Assembly (NCBI GenBank): GCA_963932465.1
Contig: OZ010793.1
Location: 257,879,525 to 257,943,524 of the forward strand
Origin: Maratus speciosus
Taxonomy: Eukaryota; Arthropoda; Arachnida; Araneae; Salticidae
DNA: 64,000 nucleotides
Reading direction: 5' to 3'
Of this stretch, positions 35,265-47,135 are shown piece by piece. The position numbers and the translations under genes are program-made. Position 1 is the stretch's first letter; the number at the start of each line of letters is the position of its first letter. The notes beneath the pieces are model-generated. The model was not told the DNA's origin. It saw nothing but the letters and a program-made list of their open reading frames with translations, and ran no database searches.

Positions 35265-35650
35265 TCTTTTTCACTGTGTTGGCCCTTTGCGCCTCTTAAG
35301 CAATTACTTTGAAATTTGATTTTCATTTGAAATATTGTATGCAAGGCAAAAGTTTTTTCTCTGGAATAATTTCCATGTATTAATTGAGGTTTTATTTCAC
35401 TTAATTTTTTCTGTGAATACATTTCCCATTTATTGTTAATGCTGAATTTAGCCAATAGATGGCGATACCATGCAGAAAATCATTTAATTATTGATGTATT
35501 TAACTAACAACTTAAATTATTTCAGAAACAGATTTTAATTATATTTTGTACCTTGTAATTTTTTTAATGTTAGGCAATGATTTAATAATTTATTTAGCCA
35601 ACTGAAATATTTAATTTCAGGTTTTATTTAGTTTATTTTTTTCTGTGAAT

Positions 35651-36294
35651 ACATGGGAAGTTTGCAAGGTATTTTTTTGTTGTTGTTGTTGTTGTTGTAG
35701 TAAAACTAAAAAATAATTTAAATATTAAAAAATAAATTTACATGACAAATTTTCCATTTTATGCTCTTTTGATTTAAAGAGATGGTTTAATAAACCTTTG
35801 TTTGAGCCCCTCTCCCTCCCCCAAAGATAAAAGTATAAAACTGCAATTTATTTGCATGCCAATTTATGTAACAGTACAAAAGTTTAAAAATTTAAGGTAA
35901 TGGAAGAATTACGGCCTGTTTTTTTTTTTATTTATTTATTATAAGGGTAATGGAAAAAATAAAAACGCATAATTTAAATTTATGTACCGTAGAAAAATAG
36001 AAATTTGTGTCAAAAATCGTAAATAAAAAGAAATTGTTGTTGATTGAACAAATACAAACTGCGTATTTTCTTTTCCTTATCATTAAATCTGAAAAATTTC
36101 AAAATTAAAATTCTCTCACTGTAAACAAATGAATGCGTAAAAATGCGCTTTCATTTATATTTGTATTTTATATGTATTTATTTATTATATGTATTTGATC
36201 TATCTATCAGTTTTAAAATTCCATTTACCGAATGCTTTTCGGTTTTAAAATATTCTTTTTTCCGTCTTATGTAAAAATTGGCTTTCGGAGGACC
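35651..36294. other. AT-rich insert sequence, no gene
   Basis: A (TTG)n microsatellite at 35677-35699 and T or ATTT runs. Nothing else. Confidence 0.4.
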
Positions 36295-36325
36295 TTAAGA
36301 GTTCCCGAAGAGTTCCCGACCTTAA

Positions 36326-36743
36326 GAGTTCAGGACCTTCAGTCAAATGAAAAGACCCGTTCACTAATGCTAATCCTATGGAAGAAATTTATAACGATAT
36401 CTCGGTTGCATTTCAATATTTTTAAATGATTTTTTTGCATTGGATAGCTGAGATCGATCTGTATGCAGGCCGTTTTTTACTTTTTCGATTTTTATTACAA
36501 ATTTTTTTTATGGGGATGCTTTCAGTTTCAAAACCGGTTCCGAAAATGAAAGCGTCCTCATTAAAAATATCTGTGAACAAAATAGAAAATGTAAAAAACG
36601 GCCTTTGTACAGTTCGATCTCAGCTATCCAATGCAAAAAAAAATCATTTAAAAATATTGAAATGCAACCGAGATATCGTTATAAATTTCTTCCATAGGAT
36701 TAGCATTAGCGAACGGGTCTTCTCACTTGACTGAAGTAGGGCC
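36326..36743. mobile_element. TTAA-flanked palindromic MITE, family A
   Basis: TTAA at 36322-36325 and 36744-36747. Right end 'cttgactgaagtagggcc'. Arms mirror 'gatatcgttataaatttctt' and 'aatatttttaaatga'. The left terminus carries a short local duplication of 'ccttaagagttc' and 'agagttcccga'. Confidence 0.75.
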
Positions 36744-36769
36744 TTAAAAACCTTTCCCTTTCCGCGTTA

Positions 36770-36905
36770 GGGAGATTCCGGCTTATGGATCACGTATTAA
36801 TGTTATTTTCAATGGATTCGCCGGGACTTGAAAGTCTTTCCGCGGTAAGCAGATTTCCGGCTTAAACGAAATCCACCTTAAACAGATTTTACAGTATTTT
36901 TATTG
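36770..36905. repeat. Fragment of another pogo-like terminal repeat
   Basis: Reverse complement of its right end reads 'ctgtaaaatctgtttaagg' followed by 'cgtttaagccgg', similar in style to Tigger ends. 'agattccggctta' and 'agatttccggctta' are internal direct repeats. Confidence 0.45.
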
Positions 36906-37014
36906 TCTGAAAAATTGTCACGAAATAGTGATATGTGAAACTCTTAAAGAAAAAAAAATCAAGATAAATAAATACATTTTTATAGAAACAAAATCAAATT
37001 TACAAAAAATGCTT

Positions 37015-37741
37015 ACTGCTTCAAAGAGGACAGACCTCGCAACCTATGTATTGCGAGGCCCGCACTTAACCGACTGAGCTACGGAAGGTTCGTAAACTTT
37101 CCACTAAACGTTGATCAGAAGAAATTAAGCGCATGAATACATTAGGCGCATCTTCGGTGAAATTTCCATAAATGGTGGGAAAATATAGTCCGATTTTTCA
37201 TGCTTATTATAAAACGAATAAGAGTCTTCCTGGAAACAAACATGGTCTTATTCGGTTCATCTAAAATAGATTCATGTTATGTATTAATTTTAATAAGATC
37301 ATTTTCGGAGGGAAAAAAATGTGAATTAAAAAGAAAATTAGAATTTTTCCGGAAACAAATGTTCTCTTATTCATTTCACATAAAACAGATTCCTATTATA
37401 TATCAATTTAAAGAAAATCGCCCGGGCCATTTTCAAGTTATCGACATTAGGAATTTGTAACACCTTTTTTACTTTAAAAATTTTTATTTAGATCTCAAAA
37501 TATACTGCACGTAGAAATGTAAAAACTTCAGAATAACAGACTGCAGAAATAAGACTGTTCTAAAAAAATCAGAATAATAAGAGCTATATTCGCTGAGTTA
37601 TTGAAAGGCGGCTTTTCGCGTTTTCTTTGAAGTCGAGTTAGTTGTATATACGAGTTCCGCCATCTACGAATTCTACGATACGATACGATACGATTTTAGG
37701 CTTAAGGCTGCGTCATTGGAATACTATCGTCTTCCATGATA
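37015..37741. repeat. Long dispersed repeat with tRNA-like end, copy 2
   Basis: Body 37140-37741 matches 21970-22610. A minus-strand tRNA-like sequence at 37022-37090 has box A TAGCTCAGTCGG but no clear box B, and it resembles a different tRNA from that of copy 1. A hairpin CCTCGCAA/TTGCGAGG lies at its anticodon side. The right end meets Tigger coding sequence at 37742. Confidence 0.6.
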
Positions 37742-38135
37742 AGTCAATCCAGCTCTTTTCTTCATCCTATCGATCCATCCATTTGAAGGAGTAAATTCAA
37801 TCTCCATTTTTTTTGGCAATTTCCTCAATCTTCTGTGTAAGAGTAGGTCCGCTTATAGGAATATTGGCGGACCTGGCTTGTTTGAACCAAATCAATAACT
37901 TTTATTCCACAACTTTATATTTTCCTCTTTTCACCTTTTTAATTTTACGAGATTTTTCAGAACAGTTAAAAATGAGATCTTGTTTTGCTTCAACTCCATT
38001 CAGAGCAGTCACTGGTATGTTCAACTTCTTTGCAATTTCAACTCTTGTTGTTTTCGCGTTACTATCAACTTCTTTCAGAATTTTGATTTTATCTTCAATT
38101 GACAAGGCTTTCCTTTTAATTGTCTTGCCCGACAT
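37742..38135 (-). pseudogene. Tigger-type transposase, N-terminal DNA-binding part (broken)
   Basis: It starts MSGKTIKRKALSIEDKIKIL and continues with a helix-turn-helix of the CENP-B/pogo type (VEIAKKLNIPVTALNG), then SEKSRKIKKVKRGKYK. A stop replaces a codon after VVE, and the same frame resumes WFKQARSANIPISGPTLTQK. A one-base shift then gives the conserved NGWIDRMKKRAG in another frame. The reading ends at the nested insertion at 37741 and resumes at 32371. Native start context lies at 38135. Confidence 0.8.
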
Positions 38136-38741
38136 TTTTGGGGAAAAATCAAACAGAATTTTTTGTTCGTGTATTTTCTAACGCGCTTTGATGTTATGCA
38201 ACTTTACACTGACTTAAAAACTGTGAAATGAATAAACCAAACATAGTTTTGGTACATTACACTCATGGAAGAGAATCTATTACAACAGAAAGTAACTATT
38301 GAACTGAAAGAACCACCCCACGGTAGGGCGGAGCAATTCCATTTTCTCTTTATCAGTCACTATTGTTACAGTGACGAGAGACCCATCCCCTACCCACATT
38401 CCATTTCCATCAAACACGTTAAACAGATTTAAGTTGAAATTGAGGTGACCACAACTGCTATCAGTCCTAAACACAGACCTTTTTGAATAGCGAAGAATAT
38501 AAAGAAAGAGATTTCCAGCACAGAAAATAAAATAATAATCAAAAAGACAAAATAAACGCGCTTTGAAAGTAAAAATGGAAGGAAAAAATAAAACTTTTTA
38601 AGCGCGAAAGAGTTTTGAACTAAACTTCTTAAACGATTTATTTTAGCATTGTAAGAATAAGAGAAAAATGGCAATCGAAAATATAAACTTCTTAAACGGG
38701 AAAACTTCTTTAGCGGGAACTTCTTAAACGGGTTTTAACTG

Positions 38742-40594
38742 TAATAATTTAATTATTTTTATTTTAACATGCAATTTTCAAAATAATACATAGCACCATT
38801 AACCATGCCTAAATTATTTGTTTAATCCTAAATAACAATCTCGAATGAAAGGGTTCCCAAAATAAATATTGATATAATAACTATAGGAAGAAACAGCAAT
38901 AAAAAGTAGAAGAAGAAAGGGGTGAAAAGTTTACTCGATTAAAAAATATATTTGATGTGCATCAACGGCAGCCAATTTAATCTTATTTTATTTCAAGATC
39001 AGTGAATTTCGTGAATGACGATTCTATATGGATAACAAACGCAGAAAAAAATTCACGAAGTTTAAAGATTATTCAGGTGTTTATTTATGATTACCAATTC
39101 TTTTCATTCAATGAATTGTGAATTCGTCTGAGGGATCAGTATTCTGCGACATGGTGATTGCTCACTGCGTTGGTGGTTGGCAGTTTTCCGCCAACACATT
39201 ACACAACAACCGACGCAGTCACTGGGAAAAAGTTTGCAAGGTCACTATCAGCCACCGCAATTAGCCACTTCCTGGGAGATCGCAAGGGACAATGGTCATC
39301 CACTGACAAAGAGAATCACTTTTCTGCGAAAGTCTATTTAGGTTGTTTGTCGGGCTGTGAAAAGGTCCATTGATTTAGCCAGCTGAAGAAATGAGTAGCT
39401 TCCCTTTTTTGTATCGGGTCTGTTCGTTAGTATTCAGGCAGTGGCAAAGGGTGTCCCACTCAGCGAGGCGTGAACCAATTCAGGTGCTTCAACAAAGAAA
39501 ATTGTTGTTCGTGCAAGGTGCATTCGATGTATTTGATGAGGAGCTATTTGTTAATGCATAAAAAAGACCACGATATGCCGATTCTATTGAGAGTGAAAAG
39601 TGCTTCGCAGACGTTAGATCAAATACTTTTTTTGCAGTTAAGCCAAAAAATTTAGTGCAAAGCAAGGAAACAATTTTTTCTTAAATACTGAGCAGGATTT
39701 TAGTAAAGACATATCTATATATTTAGAACACAAAGGATTTCCCATAAAAGCGATTTCAGCTGCATTGAGCATGCGTAATAAACATTTTAGAGTGCTTTTC
39801 TGTCGCTGAACAGAGTGCAAAATCCTTAATGAAAAGATGACGAGCTCGACGGAACAAATGTGTAATAATTAATTTTAGGGTGTTTTTCTGCGGCGATACG
39901 AAGATTCTTAAGAGTTACTCACATTGCCGCTTGCATTCTGCTTTGGTAAGTAACACTATGGTCACGCATTTCGGTGTTTTAAGTTAATTCAGACACCCCC
40001 CCCCCCCTCCCCGACACATACGAACTCACTTAATGAATAAAAAAAAATCTATGGCCTAGATATAGCCCACTATTTTTTACTTTGATTGGATTTTGAGGTA
40101 GGTTCGTTGGGTTAAATTAGTGTTTTTTTCGAATCCCATTACACTATTACTTGAAATGTAATTACCAAGAATACTGGAATTTTGAAGAGTTAAAAGTACC
40201 AAATCTGCAGATAAAATAACAACGTACAGTCACAGAAAGAGAAAAGGGGGGAAAGACTATATCTTCACTGTACATTTTCATACATCCCATATAAACGACG
40301 AAGGCACATTTTGGTATGCAATATATTAATCCGAAATTCAGTTTTCGTTTCGCAGTCTGACTAATATAATAGTTTTAACGACTTGAATAAATCTGTGCTT
40401 CTTCAATATGCTCTGAAGTGATTGCACATAACTTTGGTGTTTTAGGAAAATGTAGAATAAATATTATGATAAAATGCAACATACAAAAAAGTTTACAGCG
40501 CAAGAGTAGCAATCAACCATTAAAACTTCCAGGAAGAAAGGAAAAATCTTTATCCTAGGCCCATCAAATATGTGCCACTGTGAAGAAATAGCGG
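38742..40594. other. Intronic sequence, no supported gene
   Basis: Plus-strand frames at 39158-39373 and 39470-39655 lack recognisable homology. C tract at 39996-40007. Confidence 0.35.
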
Positions 40595-40596
40595 TA

Positions 40597-40767
40597 CAGT
40601 TGAACCTCGTTAATGTGAATCTCAAGCTGATTAAAATTTTGCTTGAGTAAACAGTAGTTTATGTTATTAGTAACTAACTCTTTGTATTCCTTTTGATTGG
40701 AATGCGAAAACAATTCATGCTAAAAGAAATTAACGTTGAGAGAGTTCACATTAACGAGGTTCAACTG
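40597..40767. mobile_element. TA-flanked MITE (pogo/Tigger-like), 171 bp
   Basis: The ends CAGTTGAACCTCGTTAATGT and its near-perfect inverse are flanked by TA at 40595-40596 and 40768-40769. Same family as 10945-11120. Confidence 0.8.
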
Positions 40768-41095
40768 TATGTAATAATTTCTAAAATACTGCAGATAACT
40801 TTAGAATTTCAAATATGTATAAATAGGCAAAAATTCAACTAAGACACGGGAAACAAAATGTATTTAGATTATTTTTAGGGTATGTTCTGACTATTTGATG
40901 CAATAGCCAAATAAGAACCGCAACGAGAATTTATATTTATTTCACGGAGACCAAATAAACCAAACTCAGCAATAATTCAAATGCAATGTCAAACAAAAAC
41001 TGCAACGTTATCTACATATATTTACATCAACCTGGAGCTAATATTTAAATTTTCATAAAAATTCTATCTTTTTATTCAGAGTTGGAGAAAATGGC

Positions 41096-41498
41096 TGTCC
41101 TCTGATCCAAACTGCTACTTTCCGACATATTTTAATTCCTTATTGGTTGGAAACGTATCAAAATGGTGAGTGCATAATAAGCAACTATGTAATCGAACTG
41201 ATTTTTCCGTTCTTCCATAAAGACAGGCAATTATTCAGAAAATGCTAACAAAGTTGGCATCTTGAATCGAATTTCCGGACGTGATAGCGCAGGGGAAAAA
41301 ACAAAAAATAACTAATATCTTGAGACAACAATTGCTTATAACTCAAGATGTAATTCATTTATAGGAAAATGAAAAAACTGTTCGATTAAAATATAAAATC
41401 CCTTCAATAATCATGCCTCCAAGTATCATGCTTTTATGTTTAAAAATCAGTCAGTTTCGCGTCCTTGAGCAGGGAAAAATAGTTTTTTGAGAACCGCC
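41096..41498. repeat. Diverged TTAA MITE, family B-like
   Basis: Shares 'gatccaaactgctactttc', 'aaatgctaacaaagttggc', 'cgaatttcc' and 'gaaccgcc' followed by TTAA (41499-41502). The left TTAA is lost. Confidence 0.5.
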
Positions 41499-41502
41499 TT
41501 AA

Positions 41503-42310
41503 ATCAAACAATTTTTAGTTTGAAAAGTTAATTTATTGAAAAATGAAAATTTTATTTGTCTACCGATTGAAGATGTATTTTCTCAGATAAAGACAAGGAT
41601 AATTTTACTGGATATAATCTTGCTAACTCGACTAATGGAGGTTAATGCCAAGGATTTTCTAGCACATTCAACTGAAATTGCTACATCTTTTAACTGTTTC
41701 AGTAAGGATGTGGCGCAAGAGTAATATCAATAACCTCATGAACTTCCCTGGTTACTTTTTTATCAGCCTTTGGGCTTTTCTGTCCTTCGTAGCTGGCAAT
41801 TTATGTCCATTAAACTTGTGTCCCATCTCAGACCATCACGTAATATTTCTTTCTCTATTTTTTATCTTTACTTTTCGAAGAAAATTCCACTTAATTTTAA
41901 CTATTATTCTTTCCGCGTTTCTACCTTGCTCCTAAAAGCGATTATACAGGGGCTTCACTTGGGGGATAGAGGGAGAAAAAGGAGAGAGAAATAGTTGTGC
42001 AATTTTTTTCATTTGTCAGATAAGCTTTCAGTAGGTAGAAATTTCTTGCAACACATACTAACAATGAATAGATCTGTTCCAGAAAAATGACGCTTCAATT
42101 TACCTTGGCAAATACGATTCTAATTACTTAGTTCTGAAAATACTGGCATTATTGATATTTAATATCCGCAAGAAGAAAAAAAAAATACATTTGATTATAA
42201 TATCAAGATACATTAAAAGTGTTTATTTTAGCTTCTCCATCAATTAATTTTTTATGAGAATTTCAGAAAAGTGTGGCAATACAAATGGACCAGAATATTG
42301 GTTTATTTTA
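41503..42310. other. Intronic sequence, no supported gene
   Basis: Overlapping plus-strand frames at 41536-41994 are short and unlike any family I know. Confidence 0.3.
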
Positions 42311-43578
42311 CAGGGTGTCTATTACAACTCAGCCACAAATTTCCTTGACTTTTCCATACCAATATTTAAAATTTCCAAATGTCAAACTTTTGATGAGTTA
42401 ATAAAATATTTTGAAATATATGATAAAATATAATGAGTTAATAAATTTTGTCACAGCTAAGCTACGAATTTCCCTGGCTTTTCCAGGTTTTCCATACCAA
42501 TAACAATAAAAAATACAGTTATCGAGATTTTGCGATGTTACATACAAAAAAATCTTAAAAGTTGTATAATAATTGCTTCACGCTTCCTATATTTATTAAT
42601 ATGAATCTTCTTTAACATGCTAAACATTTTTCAGATACACTTTTAGCACCAGGTTCCATCCATTTTGTCCATTATGAAATTCTTTACCATATCAGTCGCA
42701 GAATGCTTTGACATATTTTAATACCGAAAATAAAAACTTACCTTTTCTTTGTAAGATAGCTGCTCTGTAACTAACCAAATTTAAGTATTATACATATTCA
42801 GATAATTAAACTAACAAATGTTTCCAAACAAAGATAAATAAGCAAACTGAGTCACTTAAGTAATCTCTCAAAACTGTACAAAGATTCAGTGAGAGTGAAG
42901 CTGGTATTGAAAATTTCTGAGTTACAAGGAAGGCCTGAAAGGGTGTAGACAAAAGGAACTGCATAAGAGGTTTAAATACTCTTTACAGTACTTATAAGAG
43001 CAGAGTTAGATTTTCCTGGCGCTGTTATTTCAAATCAGTAGCAGGCGCCGATCATGACTAACTGGGCCCTGGGCAAAGATAAATTAGGGGGCCCCATTCG
43101 AATCGTTGCAACTTTATTCAAATAGAACTGATGGTCAGTCATATGTATATGTGTAATGCATAAACAATATTTTCACACCTTGGATTTTAAATAGAAGAAA
43201 ATTCTTAGCTCCGTCAATTCTAAATTAAGTACCTTAATTAAAAAAAATACTCTTTTTTTATAGTATGGAACAAAACTCTTTTATATAACTTTAGCAACTT
43301 GTTATATTACTGTAAGATGAATTTAATAACTTCAACTCAGGGAAGAGTTGGAATTGGAAGAAAGTAAGTATTTTATAATTTAATATATGGATTTTGGGGC
43401 CCCTTGAAGTCCGGGGCCCCAGGGCAAAATCCCGATTTGCCCATGCGATAATAAGGGCCTGATCGGTAGTTTTATAAACAAAATTTTTCTGATTTTTGTT
43501 TCAGAAGTTTAAAATTTACCGGACTTTTTCTCGGAAATTAAAAATTTTCTTGACTTTTCCAGGTGGCTAGATACCCTG
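42311..43578. mobile_element. Element with CAGGGTGTCTA ends, holding a nested hAT-like insert
   Basis: Left CAGGGTGTCTATTACAAC and right GGTGGCTAGATACCCTG are inverted ends. 'ttccttgacttttccatacc' and 'tttcttgacttttccaggtgg' are shared subterminal repeats. Another copy's end is at 63870. Nested at 43042-43461 is a second element. No transposase seen. Confidence 0.6.
43042..43461. mobile_element. hAT-like non-autonomous element, 420 bp
   Basis: It starts CAGGCGCCGATCATG and ends ATAAGGGCCTG. GC-rich subterminal 'gggccctgggcaaa' and 'ggggccccagggcaaa' are typical of a widespread hAT MITE style. 8-bp flanks atcagtag (43034-43041) and atcggtag (43462-43469) differ at one base. Confidence 0.65.
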
Positions 43579-44390
43579 ATTTTATTTTGTTTTGTATGTT
43601 TAATTATTATTATCATTTTGATATTCGTAAGTTCTATGTATGATTATAATAAAAATAAAATAAAATTGAAGAAGGGGAAGGGGGGGGGGAGAAGAGTCGA
43701 ATATTATTCTGAAAATGAGACTTTGAACATAAGTATTACTATGGCACGCATTGTCCTAATCTCAAATCTCTTGACTCTCTGAAAGATACCACGCTTTAAA
43801 TCATCCTCTCATTTCCTTATGGGTAACATCTAAAATGTGTAACGATTATTTATATTCGTAAGACTTGCAGGCTATTTACAAATTAGTTTAAATACAAAGT
43901 TTGTTCCAAAGAGATAAAATTTTTAAAATTAGATATAGCCTTTTTAATTTTTTTTCTCTTTAAGTAAACAGCAGGAACATACTACTACTATGTAAAAAAA
44001 GCATTGGCATTTTCAGATGCAGAAAAAAAGAGGAAAAAACTTTGATAATCTATTACAAAATTTATAGATAATAGATGCAGGATTGGAGGAAACTTAAGGG
44101 GTATTACATATGAAAGAATTCCTGTAACTTTTGTTTTATTGCAACATAAGATAATACCTTGTCTTGCACGCGAGAGATTTAATGTGAAGGAAAGCTATTT
44201 TACTATATAAAAGCCGATGTAGTTGTTTAGGGAAGCAACCACCAGAGCCTAAAATAAGCAGATTCCTCCTAATTATTACTTCAACTGTTTAAGTAGAAAG
44301 TAGATGTAGGATAACGTGGATAAATTGTAAAAGGATAGAGATTAATTTCCCGAGCAATTTATCGGGGAAACTATTTTTATTCTTACAAAT
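43579..44390. other. Intronic sequence, no gene
   Basis: A G run at 43680-43689 and AT-rich sequence. Nothing recognised. Confidence 0.35.
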
Positions 44391-45275
44391 TACAGACTTG
44401 CCTTTTTAGTTTTACAAATTACAGACTTGTCAAGTTCTGAAAGCCAAAAATCAAGAAATTTTATTTCAGAAATCAGGAGATATTTTTGTTAGTGAAAACT
44501 TATTAATTTTTAAATGTAAACATGTTTAGTATAAGTTTAATTCTAAACAGCGCCTGGTTATTATTGAAGATTAAAAGGGAAGTATATCACTCTTTCGCAA
44601 ATAAGAAAACTATATAAGGACGTGAGTTTCAAAACTCCTCTTATCAAAACAACAAAAAAAAAAAGTCGTGTTTTCTCCGTTCATCTATTCTGTTAGTAAA
44701 CATGCACCGAAAAAACTAGTTATATCATGTGTTTCTGACATTGTAAAACATTGGTTTAGTTTTAAAACTCACCTAATCTACTAGGAATTAGGGAACAAAA
44801 ACTGATCTACCAAAAATTTCTTTCATGAATAAGGCGAGTTTTGAAACTCACGCCCTCATATGTATTTATATGTAGAATGGACTTAAGCATATGATGTTTA
44901 GGATGCTTTTACATACTTGTTAATTAATTACATATTACAGGAGGAAATTTTGATTTTTTATAAACATAACGAAGGCTTTGAATAAGTCTTAATCGCGACC
45001 AATTATTAATAATAACAAAAATAGCCACTGCAATATTCAAAAAGTTTTCAATATCTATCATTTACAATGAATCCGAGTGTAGTTTATCACATAAAATACT
45101 ACTTATCAATCATATTAAAGAACAAGTATACCTCTAGTTTTCATCCCTGAATCGCAGTACACTTAAGGGCAAAATAATAGAATATTGAAAAATATGCCAG
45201 AAATCAGGAGAAATATCAAAAATCAGGAGTGTGGGAAAACATGTGAAAATCAGGAGACTTGGCAAGTCTGAAATT
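44391..45275. mobile_element. Element with CAGACTTG ends and 'aaatcaggag' repeats
   Basis: 'acagacttgtcaagttctga' near 44413 is inverted to 'gagacttggcaagtctga' near 45254-45271. 'aaaatcaggag' recurs at both ends. It encloses the MITE 44614-44860. Confidence 0.5.
44614..44860. mobile_element. Short inverted-repeat element, about 245 bp
   Basis: Left 'aggacgtgagtttcaaaact' and right 'agttttgaaactcacgccct' are inverted over about 26 bp and flanked by TA-type sequence. Nested in 44391-45275. Confidence 0.65.
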
Positions 45276-45397
45276 ATTCAATATAAGTGATTATTCTGCA
45301 GTAGTGAAGTTAAATTGGACAATTTGTTGGCTTTCATTTCAAAGAATTGTTTTTTTCTATTTTTAAAATTTTACTTTTTCTGATTTTAAACTGACTA

Positions 45398-45808
45398 GCT
45401 ACTCTACTGTATTATCCCTCACGTGTATCTACACTTCGATTCAATAAGGAAACGGATTTAAATGCTAAAAGTCCTTTCTTCGTTTAATTTGGAGTTAATT
45501 CGCGAAAGTGGCTGCTTTGATTAAGCACTGTTTCATATATTTGAAAAATAATATTAAAATATATCCAATTTCATGCAAATGTAAACAAAACCTAGTTTCC
45601 GTAGTTTACAAGATAAAAAATTCTAATCCATCAAAAAGATTATGTTCAAATATAATCAGATATAGATGTTAAAATTTTCTTAAGATAGGCAAATATATGA
45701 ACGAGTGCTTGATAAAATCGGTAATTTTCGCAAATTAACTGCAAATTAAACAAAGAAATGACTTTTAGTATTTAATTCTGTTTCCTTATTGAATGATAGA
45801 GTACAGAA
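45398..45808. repeat. Inverted repeat, arms about 100 bp
   Basis: 'attcaataaggaaacggatt' pairs with 'ctgtttccttattgaat', and 'tttaatttg..gttaattcgcgaaa' with 'tttcgcaaattaactgcaaa'. The ends carry 'ctctactgta' and 'agagtacag'. Confidence 0.6.
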
Positions 45809-45917
45809 TCCACATAATAACCATTAAGAATATTAAAATGAGTAAAACAGCTTGATGACTATAATCTGTTGAAAAAGAATATTTAATTTAGCATAAATAT
45901 TTACTTCATAAGCGCCA

Positions 45918-46727
45918 TTTCAGTGTTCTGTCCAGATTTTTCTCACAGGGTCCCTTTTCTGCGAAATTGTGAAACATTTATTATATTTGTGAAAAACCCA
46001 AATCATACTTTTGTGAATTTGAAATTATCATTTTATGCAGGTTTATCTATTTCTTAACAATTTCGTTTATGTATAAATAAATAATAGCCTATTTGGCAAC
46101 TGCAGCTGTTTTGTGACGATCAGATTTTATTTTAAAATGATTAAAATTGAGGAAAGTATAAGAAAGGTTTTATGAAAAGTCTATATTTAAGGGTGTATTC
46201 GAAAAAATATTTTTCCACCCTTAACAGCTCGAAATTTTCCGAGTCATTTTCAGACTCATTTTTAAAAGTAAAAACATGAAACTTGCTGAGGTGATTTTTG
46301 AAGACTTGTATAAGAGGCCGTGTGATTCCATTTTTCGCCCAATTAATTAGAATTTAAGTTTAAAACAATTATTTTCTCAGTATGACCAGTTTTTCACTCC
46401 CAGATCTCACGCTTCGGAAAATTCGGTTCAAAACACCAACTTTGACAGCATTTTTTGCAATATTTTCTGCATTTATCAAAAAATCGACAAGCACGGCACA
46501 TTATGTAGTTTCTAAATAAGAGAATTTACCAGTTTGATGAGTTTGAGAGCAAAAATGAATTTAAAAATAAATCAGAAAATAAGCAGTTTGGATTGGAATA
46601 CACCCTTAAGACAAAAAATTTTGTGAAGAGTCCTGTTTTAGGGTGAAACATTTTATGAAGAGTCCCGTTCTAAGATGAATACATTTGTAATAAAGGATCC
46701 TTTAAGGTTCTCAACTACTCTGCTTAA
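45918..46727. mobile_element. 'ttttgtgaa' family element, split by a family B MITE
   Basis: The left part 'gttctgtccagatttttctca' through 'ttttgtgaatttgaaattatc' matches 12172 onward. The right part with 'aattttgtgaagagtcc' resumes after 46609. The intervening MITE is at 46191-46605. Confidence 0.6.
46191..46605. mobile_element. TTAA-flanked MITE, family B (clean copy)
   Basis: GGGTGTATTCG and its right-end inverse GGAATACACCC sit directly between TTAA at 46187-46190 and 46606-46609. The element is 415 bp. It shares body with 26463-27728 and 53044-53448. Confidence 0.85.
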
Positions 46728-46794
46728 CAAGCGCAAAAAGTTTTGACACATTTACAAATTCATTTTTTAACGGAAAGATATAAAATTGGAAAGC

Positions 46795-47135
46795 CTTATC
46801 ATGGAAGCGATTTGGAATCGAACTGTGTTTTCAATTTTTTGATCCATAAATTACCTATCGAGTTATAAGGGACTCTGATCACGCGACACGGCATTTTTCT
46901 CCCCTTCCTGACTGGATTTTCTCCTATCGTTCGGAAGTTCGGTTCAAAATGCCAACTTTGATACTATTTTCTGAAAGATCTACTGTGTTTACAAAAAAAA
47001 AACGAAAAAAAAAAAAACAGTCCGACGACATAGTTTCTGATCAACAACACCTTCTAGTTTCATGCGTTTCCGAACAAAAATGAATTAAAACTTATGTCAG
47101 AAAGTTGACCCTTTCGATTTGAGAACAGTCCAAGG
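46795..47135. repeat. Diverged family B-like repeat
   Basis: 'ggttcaaaatgccaactttga' and 'gagttataagggac' match other family B copies. Ends not resolved. Confidence 0.4.

Larger units (their letters stand above)
34614..35650. repeat. Composite repeat: direct flanks around an inverted tRNA-carrying pair
   Basis: About 200-bp direct repeats (34630-34836 and 35425-35630) share 'ttagccaatagatggcgata' and 'aattatattttgtacctt'. Between them is an inverted pair, 34836-34985 and 35180-35332, with mirrored ends 'caaatgaaaatcaaatttca'. Each inverted arm carries a tRNA-like sequence. Confidence 0.75.
30964..38741 (-). mobile_element. Tigger/pogo DNA transposon, split by nested insertions
   Basis: The inverted ends CAGTGAAACCCGCTTAAGAA (left) and CAGTTAAAACCCGTTTAAGA (reverse complement of the right) mark the limits. 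TA follows the right end; the left TA is mutated. Transposase pieces read on the minus strand: N-terminal helix-turn-helix at 37742-38135 and DDE domain at 31292-32371. Native length without the insert of about 5.4 kb (32372-37741) is about 2.4 kb, the usual Tigger size. Nested in the gap are the foldback copy, tRNA-like pair, family A MITE and long repeat copy. Confidence 0.8.

Noticed and set aside
37813..38181. 122-codon plus-strand open frame
   Set aside because: Antisense of the Tigger N-terminal fragment, which has clear family motifs on the minus strand.
39158..39373. 71-codon plus-strand open frame as a gene
   Set aside because: No homology recognised, no start or splice context, and length is expected by chance.
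41536..41994. Three overlapping plus-strand open frames as one gene
   Set aside because: Different frames of the same low-information region and no family resemblance.
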